DNA of 64,000 bases from Ruegeria atlantica (lineage in GTDB: Bacteria > Pseudomonadota > Alphaproteobacteria > Rhodobacterales > Rhodobacteraceae), in contig NZ_WQCF01000003.1 of assembly GCF_013032455.1 (NCBI RefSeq), forward strand, positions 124,001 through 188,000, written 5' to 3'. Shown one piece after another: positions 25,257 through 34,841 of the stretch. The translations under genes and the position numbers were made by a program. The notes beneath the pieces are model-generated. The model did no database searches, was not told the origin of the DNA, and saw nothing but the letters and a program-made list of their open reading frames with translations. Within the stretch, counting starts at the first letter, position 1. Each line of letters begins with the position of its first letter.

Positions 25257-26630
25257 TTACCGGTAGGTCACTTGTTTGACGGCGGCGATCACCTCATCCG
25301 TGGTGATCAAGGCCAGCTTTTCTAGGTTTGCGGCATAGGGCATCGGAACATCCTTGCCGGTGCAGTTGATGACCGGTGCGTCGAGGTAATCGAACGCTTC
25401 CTGCATCACGACCGATGAGATGTAGCTGCCAACCGAACCCTGCGGCCAGCCTTCTTCTACTGTGACCAGACGGTTGGTTTTCATCACCGAGTTGATGATC
25501 GCGCCAGTATCCATCGGGCGGATGGTGCGCAGGTCGATCACTTCGGCGCTGATACCGTCCTCGGCCAGCTTATCAGCGGCTTCGAGTGCGTATTGCATGC
25601 CGATGCCAAAGCTGACGATGGTCACGTCCGAACCTTCACGCCAGATGCGGGCCTTGCCCAGCGGGACGGTCAGATCATCCACCTGCGGCACGTCGAAGGA
25701 ACGACCGTAGAGGATTTCGTTTTCCAGGAATATCACCGGGTTGGGGTCGCGGATGGCCGATTTCAGCAAACCTTTGGCGTCGGCGGCCGAGTAAGGCATG
25801 ACGACTTTCAGGCCGGGGATCTGCATATACCATGCGGCATAATCCTGACTGTGCTGTGCGGCCACGCGAGCGGCAGCACCATTTGGACCACGGAACACGA
25901 TGGGACAGCCCATCTGACCGCCGGACATATAAAGCGTCTTGGCTGCAGAGTTGATGATGTGGTCAATCGCCTGCATGGCGAAGTTGAACGTCATGAACTC
26001 GACAATCGGTTTCAGGCCGCCAAAGGCAGAACCCACCGCGATACCAGCAAATCCGTGTTCGGTGATCGGGGTGTCGATCACGCGTTTCGATCCGAATTCA
26101 TCCAACAGACCTTGGGAAATCTTGTAAGCGCCCTGATACTCGGCAACTTCCTCGCCCATCAAATAGACATCTTCGTCGCTGCGCATTTCTTCGGCCATGG
26201 CGTCACGCAGAGCTTCACGCACGGTTTCAGATTTCATTTTCGCGTCGGCAGGCCAATCAGGAGACAAGTCCACTACCGGCGCTGCAGGGGCTGCGGCGAC
26301 AGGAGCGGGTGCCTCAACCGCCGCGGGGGCAGCTTCGGTATCCGCTGCGGCAGCAGGCGCTGCCGCGGGCAGGGCCGAGGCGTCTTCGCCTTCTTCCACA
26401 AGAATAGCTATGGGGGTGTTAACCTTGACCGCCTCGGTACCTTCCGCGATCAGGATTTTGCCGACGATACCTTCATCGACAGCTTCGAACTCCATCGTGG
26501 CCTTGTCGGTTTCGATCTCGGCCATGATGTCGCCCGAGTTTACGGTGTCGCCTTCCTTGACCAGCCATTTGGCCAGCGTTCCCTCTTCCATGGTGGGTGA
26601 AAGGGCGGGCATGAGAATTTCGGTTGCCAT
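25257..26630 (-). CDS. pdhB: Pyruvate dehydrogenase E1 component, beta subunit, with lipoyl domain
   Basis: Together with PdhA decarboxylates pyruvate with thiamine diphosphate. At 457 residues it is longer than ordinary E1-beta because the first about 80 residues are a lipoyl domain ([11 protein letters not shown]) almost the same as that of PdhC, followed by an Ala/Pro linker. The transketolase-type E1-beta fold then runs from about residue 135 ([18 protein letters not shown]) to the end. This arrangement is known from alphaproteobacteria. Confidence 0.96.
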   Translation of the reverse strand: MATEILMPALSPTMEEGTLAKWLVKEGDTVNSGDIMAEIETDKATMEFEAVDEGIVGKILIAEGTEAVKVNTPIAILVEEGEDASALPAAAPAAAADTEAAPAAVEAPAPVAAAPAAPVVDLSPDWPADAKMKSETVREALRDAMAEEMRSDEDVYLMGEEVAEYQGAYKISQGLLDEFGSKRVIDTPITEHGFAGIAVGSAFGGLKPIVEFMTFNFAMQAIDHIINSAAKTLYMSGGQMGCPIVFRGPNGAAARVAAQHSQDYAAWYMQIPGLKVVMPYSAADAKGLLKSAIRDPNPVIFLENEILYGRSFDVPQVDDLTVPLGKARIWREGSDVTIVSFGIGMQYALEAADKLAEDGISAEVIDLRTIRPMDTGAIINSVMKTNRLVTVEEGWPQGSVGSYISSVVMQEAFDYLDAPVINCTGKDVPMPYAANLEKLALITTDEVIAAVKQVTYR

Positions 26631-26645
26631 GTCTTAATCGTCCTC

Positions 26646-27635
26646 TCAGGCGTAAATATCGGTCCAGAGCTCTTCGACGGAAGGCTCGGGGCTTTCTTTC
26701 GAGAATTCAGCGGCCTGATTGACAATCTCTTTGATTTCCTTGTCGATCGCTTTCAGGTCATCCTCGGATGCGTGTTTGCCGCTCAGCAGCAATTCGCGGA
26801 CATGTTCGATCGGGTCGCTTTGTTCGCGAACCTTCTGAACCTCTTCGCGGGTGCGGTACTTGGCCGGGTCGGACATCGAGTGGCCGCGATAGCGGTAAGT
26901 CTTGATCTCAAGAATATAAGGGCCCTTACCCGCGCGGCAGTGGGCAACGGCTTTTTCACCGGCCTCTTTGACCGCAAGAACATCCATGCCATTGACGATC
27001 TCGCCGGGGATGCCGAAGGCTTCGCCACGCACATAGATGTCTTTGGTCGAGGTCGAGCGTTCTTGCGAGGTTCCCATGGCGTACTGGTTGTTCTCGATCA
27101 CGAACACCACTGGAAGATCCCAGAGCGCGGCCATATTGAAGGCCTCATAGACTTGACCCTGGTTCGCCGCACCGTCCCCGAAATAGGTGAAGGTGACGCC
27201 ACCATTTCCCTTGTACTTGTCCGCGAATGCCAGACCGGCACCCAGAGGTACCTGCGCGCCGACGATGCCGTGGCCGCCGTAGAAATGCTTCTCTTTCGAG
27301 AACATATGCATCGAACCGCCCTTACCCTTGGACAGGCCGCCCTCGCGCCCGGTCAGTTCGGCCATCACGCCGCCCGGATCCATACCGCAGGCCAGCATGT
27401 GACCGTGGTCCCGATAAGAGGTGATCCGCTTATCACCCTCTTTGGCTGCGGCTTCCAAGCCCACAACGACGGCTTCTTGCCCGATGTAGAGGTGGCAGAA
27501 CCCACCGATCAGACCCATGCCGTATAATTGGCCTGCCTTCTCTTCGAATCGGCGGATCAAAAGCATTTCGCGGTAGTAGGTTGTAAGCTCTTCCGCAGAA
27601 ACATTTGGTTTCTTTGTGGTTTTTCGCGCAGCCAT
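26646..27635 (-). CDS. pdhA: Pyruvate dehydrogenase E1 component, alpha subunit
   Basis: Thiamine-diphosphate-binding half of E1. The 329-residue protein has the cofactor motif GDGAANQGQVYEAFNMAALW ending in IENNQ, and the phosphorylation-loop-like region YRYRGHSMSDPAKYR seen in E1-alpha. It leads the pdhA-pdhB-pdhC operon; pdhB starts 15 bp after its stop. A palindromic operator-like site lies 28-46 bp before its ATG. Confidence 0.96.
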   Translation of the reverse strand: MAARKTTKKPNVSAEELTTYYREMLLIRRFEEKAGQLYGMGLIGGFCHLYIGQEAVVVGLEAAAKEGDKRITSYRDHGHMLACGMDPGGVMAELTGREGGLSKGKGGSMHMFSKEKHFYGGHGIVGAQVPLGAGLAFADKYKGNGGVTFTYFGDGAANQGQVYEAFNMAALWDLPVVFVIENNQYAMGTSQERSTSTKDIYVRGEAFGIPGEIVNGMDVLAVKEAGEKAVAHCRAGKGPYILEIKTYRYRGHSMSDPAKYRTREEVQKVREQSDPIEHVRELLLSGKHASEDDLKAIDKEIKEIVNQAAEFSKESPEPSVEELWTDIYA

Positions 27636-27660
27636 CGTGGCGATCTCCCCCTTCCGGACA

Positions 27661-27682
27661 GATAGTTTAGCGTTAAACTATC
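27661..27682 (-). promoter_or_regulatory. Palindromic operator-like site upstream of pdhA
   Basis: GATAGTTTA and TAAACTATC form perfect 9 bp arms around a 4 bp spacer (GCGT on the plus strand). The core TAGTTTA-N4-TAAACTA recurs in front of lpd. A dimeric repressor or activator of the pyruvate dehydrogenase genes is the likely ligand; no regulator gene was assigned to it. Confidence 0.8.
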
Positions 27683-27776
27683 TCATAAAGCATTTCCGGC
27701 TTTCTGGCGAGAGCAAATGTGACGCAGGGTTATTGGTCGGCGGATTGCCTGCGTTCCAAGTGGTCAAAAGCAATAG

Positions 27777-28058
27777 CTAGCGCATATAGTCTTCAAAATT
27801 ATCGATGTAGTCGTCCAGGTTCTCAGTCAGCATCTTTCGATACTCCTGTACAAAGTATTCGATCGTTTCGTCCTTATGGTCTTTCATGTCGGCGCTGTCA
27901 TTGAAACCACAGGCGCTGACCCACGAGCTAAATCTCGCGGCGGCGTAAAGAAGCGATGCGCTTACTTTTCCACGTCCAACGTGTTCCAGGTGGGTGTTGG
28001 CCAAATTGATTACGGCGTCAGCTCGGTCGAAAAAATCGTCGTCGGGTTTGTTCGTCAT
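27777..28058 (-). CDS. DUF3144 family protein
   Basis: A 93-residue acidic cytosolic protein matching DUF3144: DDDFFDRADAVINLAN, KVSASLLYAAARFSSWV and IEYFVQEYRKMLTENLDDY. Function unknown. An AAGGG site precedes the ATG. It lies alone between the pdh operon and the ftsB-like gene, on the same strand as both. Confidence 0.8.
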   Translation of the reverse strand: MTNKPDDDFFDRADAVINLANTHLEHVGRGKVSASLLYAAARFSSWVSACGFNDSADMKDHKDETIEYFVQEYRKMLTENLDDYIDNFEDYMR

Positions 28059-28141
28059 GCCAGTAGACCCTTTCGAATAGATGCAAAAACTATTTGGTTA
28101 GCCCGATACATCAAACCGCGAAGCATTTTAACGCTTGGGGG

Positions 28142-28441
28142 TTACCGAATAACAATCTCATCCGAGCGGATCATACCCAGAACCGAGCGCGCCTGCTGAT
28201 CCAGCAGATCGAGATCCAGATAAGTGTCAGACAGACGTCGGGTCAGGTTTTCCATCTCGGCAATCTCGGCCTCAAGCTTGGCCAGATCACGTGACAGGGC
28301 GTCCCGTTCCGCTGCAATCTCGACCCGTCGGAACAGGCCATAGTCGCCCTGCACAGCGGCAAAGGTGAAATACACACCCAGCATAAACGCCACCATGAAG
28401 AAAACGACTGCGCCCAAACCGGGCCGATGGGAACGGGACAC
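28142..28441 (-). CDS. FtsB/DivIC-like septum formation initiator
   Basis: Small bitopic division protein that with FtsL and FtsQ activates septal synthesis. With GTG at 28439-28441 as start it has 99 residues: a short basic cytoplasmic end, one membrane segment (LGAVVFFMVAFMLGVYFTFA), a coiled coil (RDALSRDLAKLEAEIAEMEN) and a C-terminal LDLLDQQARSVLGM region as in FtsB. The frame is open to 28543, so the start is uncertain. Commonly located near pgk or pdh in this group. Confidence 0.82.
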   Translation of the reverse strand: MSRSHRPGLGAVVFFMVAFMLGVYFTFAAVQGDYGLFRRVEIAAERDALSRDLAKLEAEIAEMENLTRRLSDTYLDLDLLDQQARSVLGMIRSDEIVIR

Positions 28442-28709
28442 TCTGTTTACCGCCGTATGAACTGCCTCAATAACGTGCCCTTTGCGAGCATCTGACCGCA
28501 CTATGTCACAGGTGATTCGGCTTGTGAATCCCTTGATTCGCACTTTTTAAAGTTTGTTATGGGATTGAGTGCGCGATCCGCGATTCCCATTTTATGCCGC
28601 GTAAAATTCTAACTTCAAACAGTGTTTGCCCTCCGCAACTGTATTGTGCTGCGGAAGACTTGGGGCTCAGAATGGATATCGGCGCGGGCATGAGGCCAAG
28701 TGGCCCGCA

Positions 28710-29900
28710 CTAGCCTTCCAGTGCGGCGACACCGGGCAGGGCTTTGCCTTCCATCCATTCAAGGAACGCGCCTCCTGCGGTCGAGATGTAGGAAAAGTCC
28801 TTGGCTGCCCCGGATGCGTTCAGCGCCGCGACCGTGTCGCCCCCGCCTGCGACTGATGTCAGTTGGCCCGATCGCGTCAGCGCGGCGGCTTTCAAGGCTG
28901 CCGCGTTGGTGGCAGCGTCGAAAGGTTCGATCTCGAAAGCACCCAGCGGGCCATTCCAGATCAGGGTTTGGCTTTTGGCGAAGATGTCAGTGATGGTTGC
29001 AACGCTTTCCGGTCCGGCGTCCAGGATCATGCCGTTTTCGGTGCATTGGTCGGCGGGCAATACCTGATGGGGGGCGTTTGCCTCGAATTTTTCCGAAACC
29101 ACGATATCGTTGGGCAGTACGATCGTGCAGCCCGCGCTTTCCGCCTTGGCCAGGATTTCGGCTGCGGTGTCTTTCATGATCCGCTCGGCCAGCGATTTTC
29201 CGACATTCAGGCCCTTAGCCACCAGGAAGGTATTGGCCATGCCGCCGCCGATTACCAGATAGTCTACTTTGTTGATCAAGTTACCCAGCAGCTCTAGTTT
29301 GGTTGAAACTTTCGCACCTCCTACAACGGCCGTTACCGGGCGTTTTGGTGCACTCAGTGAACCTTCCAGCGCCTCAAGCTCTGCCTGCATCAGGCGACCG
29401 GCACAGGCGGGCAGCAAGCGGGCAATGGCCTCGGTCGAGCTGTGCGCACGGTGCGCGGCTGAGAATGCGTCATTGCAGTATACGTCACCCAATTTGGCCA
29501 TACCTGCCGCCAGATCAGCGTCGTTCTTGGTTTCGGCTGCATGAAACCGGGTGTTTTCCAGCAACAGCACCTGACCGGGTTTCAGGGCGTGGGCGGCCAG
29601 ATCAGCTTCGGTTCCGACGCAATCGGCGGCAAAAAGAACTTCGGTGCCAAAGGCGGCTTCAAGCGTGGGGATCAGTTGTTTCAGCGACAGATTCTCGCGA
29701 CGCTCACCGCCCGGGCGTCCGAAATGGGCCAGCAGGATAGGTTTACCCCCGGCAGCCAGAATATCTTTGACTGTTGGAACGATGCGCTGAATCCGGGTTG
29801 CGTCGGTGACAACCCCGTCGACGATTGGCACATTGATATCGACACGCACCAGCACGCGTTTGTCCTTCAGGTCCATGTCGTCCAGCGTATTCCAGCCCAT
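28710..29900 (-). CDS. pgk: Phosphoglycerate kinase
   Basis: Glycolytic/gluconeogenic kinase linking 1,3-bisphosphoglycerate and ADP to 3-phosphoglycerate and ATP. The 396-residue protein has [13 protein letters not shown] at its start, the substrate-binding [21 protein letters not shown] and the nucleotide-binding C-terminal [13 protein letters not shown] and [16 protein letters not shown] at 29898-29900 follows GAGGATAGC, preferred over the longer frame. Confidence 0.96.
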   Translation of the reverse strand: MGWNTLDDMDLKDKRVLVRVDINVPIVDGVVTDATRIQRIVPTVKDILAAGGKPILLAHFGRPGGERRENLSLKQLIPTLEAAFGTEVLFAADCVGTEADLAAHALKPGQVLLLENTRFHAAETKNDADLAAGMAKLGDVYCNDAFSAAHRAHSSTEAIARLLPACAGRLMQAELEALEGSLSAPKRPVTAVVGGAKVSTKLELLGNLINKVDYLVIGGGMANTFLVAKGLNVGKSLAERIMKDTAAEILAKAESAGCTIVLPNDIVVSEKFEANAPHQVLPADQCTENGMILDAGPESVATITDIFAKSQTLIWNGPLGAFEIEPFDAATNAAALKAAALTRSGQLTSVAGGGDTVAALNASGAAKDFSYISTAGGAFLEWMEGKALPGVAALEG

Positions 29901-30035
29901 CGCGCTATCCTCAGATTGTTTCAATCGGTTTAGGCGGTTCTTTTCCTGCATTTTGCCTTCAGGTCAATGCGTCACTTGGCATTCATGCGCATGGCGAATA
30001 GGTATTTGCGCAAGACTAAATGACAGGAGGGCCTC

Positions 30036-30542
30036 ATGGCCGAGATCAAGGATCCCGAAAACACAATCATCGTCGAGCTGAAAGACGGTAAAGTCGTAAT
30101 CGAACTGCTGCCCGACGTGGCGCCACAGCATAGCGCACGGATGAAAGAGCTGGCGCGTGGCGGTGAATATGACAACGTGGCTTTTCACCGGGTGATTGAC
30201 GGCTTTATGGCCCAGACCGGCGACGTGCAGCACGGCGACATGGAAGACGGGTTCAACATTCGCATGGCAGGCACCGGCGGCTCGTCGCTGCCGAATGTTC
30301 CCGCAGAGTTCTCGAAGCTGCCCCATGATCGCGGCACACTGGGCGCGGCGCGTTCGCAGAACCCTGACTCGGCCAACTCGCAGTTCTTTATCAACTTCAA
30401 AGACAACCACTTCCTGAACGGCCAGTACACCGTTTACGGTCGCGTGATCGAAGGTATGGAGCATGTGGACGCCATCACCCGCGGTGAGCCGCCTGCGAGC
30501 CCCGATCGCATGATCAGTGTCAAGGTGGCGGCCGATGTATAA
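30036..30542 (+). CDS. Cytoplasmic peptidyl-prolyl cis-trans isomerase (cyclophilin)
   Basis: Cyclophilin of 168 residues without a signal peptide. Active-site residues are visible in FHRVIDGFMAQTGD (Arg and Phe), QFFINF and the NGQYTVYGRVIEGM strand. GACAGGAGG precedes the ATG. Its stop overlaps the start of the next, exported cyclophilin, so the two form a compartment-split pair in one transcript. Confidence 0.94.
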   Translation: MAEIKDPENTIIVELKDGKVVIELLPDVAPQHSARMKELARGGEYDNVAFHRVIDGFMAQTGDVQHGDMEDGFNIRMAGTGGSSLPNVPAEFSKLPHDRGTLGAARSQNPDSANSQFFINFKDNHFLNGQYTVYGRVIEGMEHVDAITRGEPPASPDRMISVKVAADV

Positions 30543-31083
30543 GCTGGCCGCTGCTTTTGCCCTGTTGGCCAGCCCTGCGCTGGCCACTGGTCTTCAGATC
30601 GAGATCGAAGGTGAGGGCGCGAACGGCACCGTCACCGTCGACCTGTTCGAAGATCTCGCCCCCAAACATGTCGAGCAGATCAGCACTCTGGCCGCTGAAG
30701 GCAAATATGACGGGGTGGTTTTCCACCGTGTGATCGACGGCTTTATGGCGCAGACCGGCGATGTCGAGTTTGGCCGCATCGGTGGCGACATGCGCCGTGC
30801 CGGAACCGGCGGGTCGAACCGACCCGATCTGCCGGCTGAGTTCTCGGACTACAACTATGACCGCGGTGTTGTAGGCATGGCGCGGGCACAGGACCCCGAC
30901 AGTGCGAATTCGCAGTTCTTCATCATGTTTGAACCTGGTCCCTTTCTGAATGGCCAGTACACGGTCGTCGGTCAGGTTACTGAAGGCATGGATGTGGTGG
31001 ACGCCATCAAGCGAGGCGATGGCCCGAACGGAGCCGTCATAGGACAGCCGGACGTGATGAAAAAAGTCACTGTGACAGAGTAA
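30535..31083 (+). CDS. Exported peptidyl-prolyl cis-trans isomerase (cyclophilin)
   Basis: The second cyclophilin, 182 residues, with an N-terminal signal peptide (YKLAAAFALLASPALA) directing it to the periplasm. The catalytic FHRVIDGFMAQTGDVE, QFFIMFEPGPFLNGQYTVVGQV are intact. The ATG at 30535 lies inside the end of the first gene (8 bp overlap). Both copies share extended identity, pointing to duplication. Confidence 0.93.
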   Translation: MYKLAAAFALLASPALATGLQIEIEGEGANGTVTVDLFEDLAPKHVEQISTLAAEGKYDGVVFHRVIDGFMAQTGDVEFGRIGGDMRRAGTGGSNRPDLPAEFSDYNYDRGVVGMARAQDPDSANSQFFIMFEPGPFLNGQYTVVGQVTEGMDVVDAIKRGDGPNGAVIGQPDVMKKVTVTE

Positions 31084-31085
31084 AT

Positions 31086-31124
31086 AGTAAGCCCCGATGC
31101 GAAAATGCTTCGGGGCTTATTTAG
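31086..31124. terminator. Bidirectional terminator between cyclophilin and aquaporin genes
   Basis: TAAGCCCCGA and TCGGGGCTTA pair around a TGCGAAAATGCT loop; A/T-rich flanks on both sides. It lies between convergent genes. Confidence 0.9.
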
Positions 31125-31126
31125 TT

Positions 31127-31813
31127 TCAGTCGTCACCCATGGCCATCCAGATCAGCGCGCCTATGGCCGCGCCGATGAGTGGGGCGACCCAGAACAGCC
31201 AGAGCTGACCAAGGGCCGGAGCATCTGCAAACAGGGCCACACCTGTGGACCGCGCCGGGTTGACCGATGTGTTGGTCACCGGAATCGAAATCAGGTGAAT
31301 CAGTGTCAGGCACAGGCCAATGGCAATCGGAGCGAACCCGTCAGGTGCAAAGTTGGATGTTGCGCCAAGAATGACAATTATGAAGAACGCGGTCATCGCG
31401 ATTTCGATCACCAAGGCGGACATCATCGAATAGCCTTCGGGCGAAGCTTCTCCGTAGCCGTTCGAAGCGAATCCGCCGACGCCTTCGAAACCGGGCGCGC
31501 CGCTGACGATCAGGTACAGAACAACCGCGGCGGCAATTGCGCCGATTACCTGCGCGATCCAATAGGGGATCAGGTCTTTTGCTGGAAACCTTCCGCCGAT
31601 CATCAGGCCGAGGCTGACCGCCGGGTTGAAATGCCCACCCGAAATATGTCCGACCGCATAAGCCATGGTTAGAACTGTTAGGCCGAAGGCAAAGGAAACA
31701 CCCAGCCAACCAATGCCCACATCGGCAACTCCCGCAGCCAGAACTGCGCTGCCGCAGCCGCCCAGCACCAGCCAGAACGTGCCGAAAAACTCGGCCATGA
31801 GTTTTGATGACAT
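31127..31813 (-). CDS. aqpZ: Aquaporin Z-like water channel
   Basis: Inner-membrane MIP-family channel of 228 residues with six membrane helices. Both pore loops carry [14 protein letters not shown] and [12 protein letters not shown]; the Arg after the second NPA and a His in the selectivity region are as in water-selective AqpZ rather than glycerol facilitators. An AGGAGGG site precedes the ATG at 31811-31813. Convergent to the cyclophilin genes. Confidence 0.93.
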   Translation of the reverse strand: MSSKLMAEFFGTFWLVLGGCGSAVLAAGVADVGIGWLGVSFAFGLTVLTMAYAVGHISGGHFNPAVSLGLMIGGRFPAKDLIPYWIAQVIGAIAAAVVLYLIVSGAPGFEGVGGFASNGYGEASPEGYSMMSALVIEIAMTAFFIIVILGATSNFAPDGFAPIAIGLCLTLIHLISIPVTNTSVNPARSTGVALFADAPALGQLWLFWVAPLIGAAIGALIWMAMGDD

Positions 31814-31937
31814 GAAAAACCCTCCTGAAAACACTGATTTAAGGTTAATTCAAAAATTATATTTTGTGAAATAGTGGGGCGCGGGGAAATTCTATGTGTC
31901 TTATTCAGGAGTGAAACGCTGGATTTTCGGGGCGCAG

Positions 31938-32747
31938 CTAACGCCAGTTGACTGGATCCAGCCGAAACAACTCTGACAATTGCTCGTACACTTCAGGCAC
32001 GGCAGATTTCAGCTGTTTTGGTTGTTCAAAAAACACCTCGACCGAGACAGCGAAAAACTCTTCATGGCCTACTGCACCATAGGGATCAATGACGGTGTGC
32101 TGGCCCTGTTCGACGGCTTTCACATGGGTGTCGTAAGCAGTCAGAAAGACGCGTTCCCATTCGGCAAAGCTCTGCCCGTCGCTCAGGATTGGAACGCCGT
32201 TGGTGCCGCCTGAAAGGTCATCAACCTGATGCGCAAACTCGTGCAGAACGACATTCTGCCCGTCATGGTCGTTCGCCGCTCCTTGTTTGCTGTGCGACCA
32301 AGACAGAATCACTGGCCCGCGATCCCAGCTTTCGCCGGTGCGCACGATTTCCTTCTCGCTGATGACATAGCCATCCTGTCGGCGCTGGCGCGACTTGAAG
32401 GCATTGGGGTAGATGAGGATCGTTGTCAGATGATCATACCAGAGGTCACTGTTCACCAGCAGCAGGCTGGCCTGCGCTGCGATGGCCAACTCCATCTCCT
32501 CTGTGACTTCCAACCCGTCGCAGCCGTGGAACTGCACCTGGTTCAGAAACAGGTTCACCTTGCCGTCCAGCTTGGCCCGCAGATCAGGGGGCAGGCGGCG
32601 GATCAGGGGCACTTGCTGTTCGATGACACTGCGTTGGTGTTCGGTCAGAGGAGTGGCCAGCAGTTCCTTACGCGCCTGCGACTTGGACCAGTGGTGGTAG
32701 AGGAAGAAGCCCACGATCAGCAGCAGGATGGAGAAAAAGATCAGCAT
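31938..32747 (-). CDS. MtfA-like zinc metallopeptidase
   Basis: A 269-residue protein with an N-terminal membrane segment (about residues 2-18) and the zinc motif HEFAH (VVLHEFAHQVDD) plus the third ligand region HEEFFAVSVEVFFEQP, the MtfA/gluzincin pattern. E. coli MtfA modulates the Mlc repressor and PtsG; no Mlc partner is visible here, so the target is unknown. It lies downstream of the bactofilin gene beyond a terminator. Confidence 0.9.
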   Translation of the reverse strand: MLIFFSILLLIVGFFLYHHWSKSQARKELLATPLTEHQRSVIEQQVPLIRRLPPDLRAKLDGKVNLFLNQVQFHGCDGLEVTEEMELAIAAQASLLLVNSDLWYDHLTTILIYPNAFKSRQRRQDGYVISEKEIVRTGESWDRGPVILSWSHSKQGAANDHDGQNVVLHEFAHQVDDLSGGTNGVPILSDGQSFAEWERVFLTAYDTHVKAVEQGQHTVIDPYGAVGHEEFFAVSVEVFFEQPKQLKSAVPEVYEQLSELFRLDPVNWR

Positions 32748-32786
32748 GTCAGTACCCTATACCCACCGATCCCGTCGGCAAGGGCA

Positions 32787-32820
32787 AAAGAAAAACGCCG
32801 CAGGGTGGCCTGCGGCGTTT
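32787..32820 (-). terminator. Terminator of the bactofilin gene
   Basis: AACGCCGCAGG and CCTGCGGCGTT form a perfect stem around a GTGG loop; on the minus strand T residues follow (TTTTTCTTTT). Confidence 0.9.
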
Positions 32821-32844
32821 GATAATTCTGATATAGGGTCAGTA

Positions 32845-33345
32845 TTACTGCTTGACCTCGGCCGCCGGATTGGCACCGGATTTGGCGCTGCGGCCCGGGT
32901 TCAGCGGGTCATCCTGACGCTGCACCGAACCTTCGAAATGGGCACCGCTTTCGATGGCGATGGTCTTGTGAATGATGTCGCCTTCGACGCGCGCGGTCGA
33001 GGTCAGACGCACTTTCAGACCACGTACGCGGCCCACGATGCGACCGTTGATCACGACGTCATCTGCGGTAACTTCGCCCTTGATTGTGGCGGTTTCACCG
33101 ATGGTCAGCAGGTGCGCGCGGATGTCGCCTTCGACAGTGCCTTCGACCTGAATGTCGCCGGTGGTCTTCAGGTTACCCGTGATGTGCAGGTCCGAGGACA
33201 GAACCGATGCCGGAGGCTTGGGCTTGGGCGCGGTGCTGGCCTTGCTTTCCGATGGTGCCGGGGCCGCAGGAGTCGCCGGAGCGGCGGGTTTTGCCGTCTC
33301 GGGTGTTGTCGACGCGGGCTCGTTTATTTTGCTCTTAGAAAACAT
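32845..33345 (-). CDS. Bactofilin
   Basis: Cytoskeletal beta-helix polymer, often membrane-associated, that scaffolds cell-wall enzymes. The 166-residue protein has a Pro/Ala/Lys-rich disordered N-terminus (about 1-48), the bactofilin core (DLHITGNLKTTGDIQVEGTVEGDIRA to GSVQRQD) and a short tail. It begins inside the end of the M23 peptidase gene (11 bp overlap), so the pair is one operon and probably one functional unit. Confidence 0.93.
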   Translation of the reverse strand: MFSKSKINEPASTTPETAKPAAPATPAAPAPSESKASTAPKPKPPASVLSSDLHITGNLKTTGDIQVEGTVEGDIRAHLLTIGETATIKGEVTADDVVINGRIVGRVRGLKVRLTSTARVEGDIIHKTIAIESGAHFEGSVQRQDDPLNPGRSAKSGANPAAEVKQ

Positions 33346-34660
33346 TTCTCGCAGCCTTGATGTAAGTCATTGGATTTTTAGGGACACCGTCGACGCGAAC
33401 TTCATAATGCAGATGCGTGCCGGTAGACCGTCCGGTGCTACCCATATCAGCAATATGATCCCCGCGCGAGACCCTTTGGCCAACCTTGACCCGGATCTTG
33501 GTGTTATGAGCGTAAAGTGTCTCAACACCAAAGGCGTGTTTGATTTTTACCAGCCTGCCAAAACCGGATTGCCACCCTGCATGCGTCACCACACCGTCTG
33601 CAGTTGCATAGATGTCGGTGCCGTGAGCGCCTGCGAAATCGGCACCGTTATGCATGCGTCGGCCGCCGGTTTTGGGATCCCGGCGCGTGCCGAAGCCGCT
33701 GGTAAAACGGACAACGTCACGCACCGGGCTGGCAAAGGGGGCCTTTTCGGCAGCAATGCGGTATAGGTTCAACTGATCCATCTGCTGCAGCAGTACATTG
33801 GCGCGGATTTCGTCGGGGGTCAGGTCCTCACCGCGCGTGCTGAAAGAGATGGGTGTCAGGGGCCCGCCCATACCGCTGTAACCGCGGCGGACCTCTTCAA
33901 TGATACGGTCAGTTGGCATTCCGGCCTGGCGGAACATCTTGTCCAGTGGCTCGACTGAGATCACCATCGCCTCTTCCAATTGGCGGAAGATCTCGTCGCT
34001 GCGCTCCTGCATCAGCCGGATTTCCAGCTCAAGCTCATCACGCTGAGCCAGCGCATCCTGTGCGTCAGTGGCGATCTGATCGCGCTGCGCAGCAGTCCGG
34101 GCCAGAGCCTCGGTCATGAAATTCATCTGCTCGGGATCGGCCGCAGCTGTCAGGTACACGTCGCCGTCAGTGGTATCACCCTGCATGCCTGCCAGTTCGG
34201 TGCGGGCCTCTTCACGCTGCTTCATGGTGGCGCGCAAGGTGGTTTGAATCACCTCGATACCCGTCTCCAGCTCGCGGCGGCGGTTCTCCGAGGCCAGAAG
34301 TTCCGATTGCATCGCCGAAATCTGTTCCAACGCCGCGTTGAACCTGTCTTGCGCGGCCAGCGCTTCCTGAGCGCGCGCATCGCGTTCGGCCGACAGGATA
34401 TTCAGGCGTTCCTGATACGTCGCCTGATCCCGTTTGGCCTGCTCGCGGAAGTTGCCCGATCCGATGCTGTCCATCAGCAGGATCGCTGTGGAAACTGCCG
34501 TCCAGCCAATAATCACGGCAACCCCGGCCACAGCAGCCACCTGCGTTTCCGAGCTGAGCCGGATGAATCGCGTATCGTTGTCAGATTTCAGAAAAACCCG
34601 GCGCTCCGGGAAATGCCGTTCAAGCAGTGAGTGTAGTTTTATTGCCAGACGGGTTCGCAC
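33335..34660 (-). CDS. M23-family peptidase (LytM domain), membrane anchored
   Basis: Peptidoglycan DD-endopeptidase or its LytM-like relative. The 441-residue form starts at GTG 34658-34660 after AGAGGGATAGG; the frame is open to 34732. One membrane segment (about VAGVAVIIGWTAVSTAILLM), a long coiled coil (about 90-250) and a C-terminal M23 domain follow. Zinc ligands are HNGADFAG and HLHYEVRV, with another His in YAHNTK, so it should be active. Paired with bactofilin. Confidence 0.92.
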   Translation of the reverse strand: MRTRLAIKLHSLLERHFPERRVFLKSDNDTRFIRLSSETQVAAVAGVAVIIGWTAVSTAILLMDSIGSGNFREQAKRDQATYQERLNILSAERDARAQEALAAQDRFNAALEQISAMQSELLASENRRRELETGIEVIQTTLRATMKQREEARTELAGMQGDTTDGDVYLTAAADPEQMNFMTEALARTAAQRDQIATDAQDALAQRDELELEIRLMQERSDEIFRQLEEAMVISVEPLDKMFRQAGMPTDRIIEEVRRGYSGMGGPLTPISFSTRGEDLTPDEIRANVLLQQMDQLNLYRIAAEKAPFASPVRDVVRFTSGFGTRRDPKTGGRRMHNGADFAGAHGTDIYATADGVVTHAGWQSGFGRLVKIKHAFGVETLYAHNTKIRVKVGQRVSRGDHIADMGSTGRSTGTHLHYEVRVDGVPKNPMTYIKAARNVF

Positions 34661-34798
34661 GCGCCTATCCCTCTCATCCCCAAGATATCGGGATCGGTCG
34701 TGAGTGATCGCCATCCCTTGGGCGCACTGCATAGAGGGCGCAGGCTAATTGGGCAAGTTTGTTAACTAGTTCACACATAAAACCTACTTTTTCCCGCC

Positions 34799-34815
34799 AA
34801 TTCTCGGCGAGAATT
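34799..34815. repeat. Short palindrome upstream of the M23 gene
   Basis: AATTCTC and GAGAATT arms around GGC form a 17 bp dyad between the DUF455 and M23 genes. It could be an operator for the peptidase-bactofilin operon or a 3' end signal of the DUF455 gene; neither is established. Confidence 0.35.
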
Positions 34816-34841
34816 TGCCGAAAACGTCAAGTTGCGCGCGT

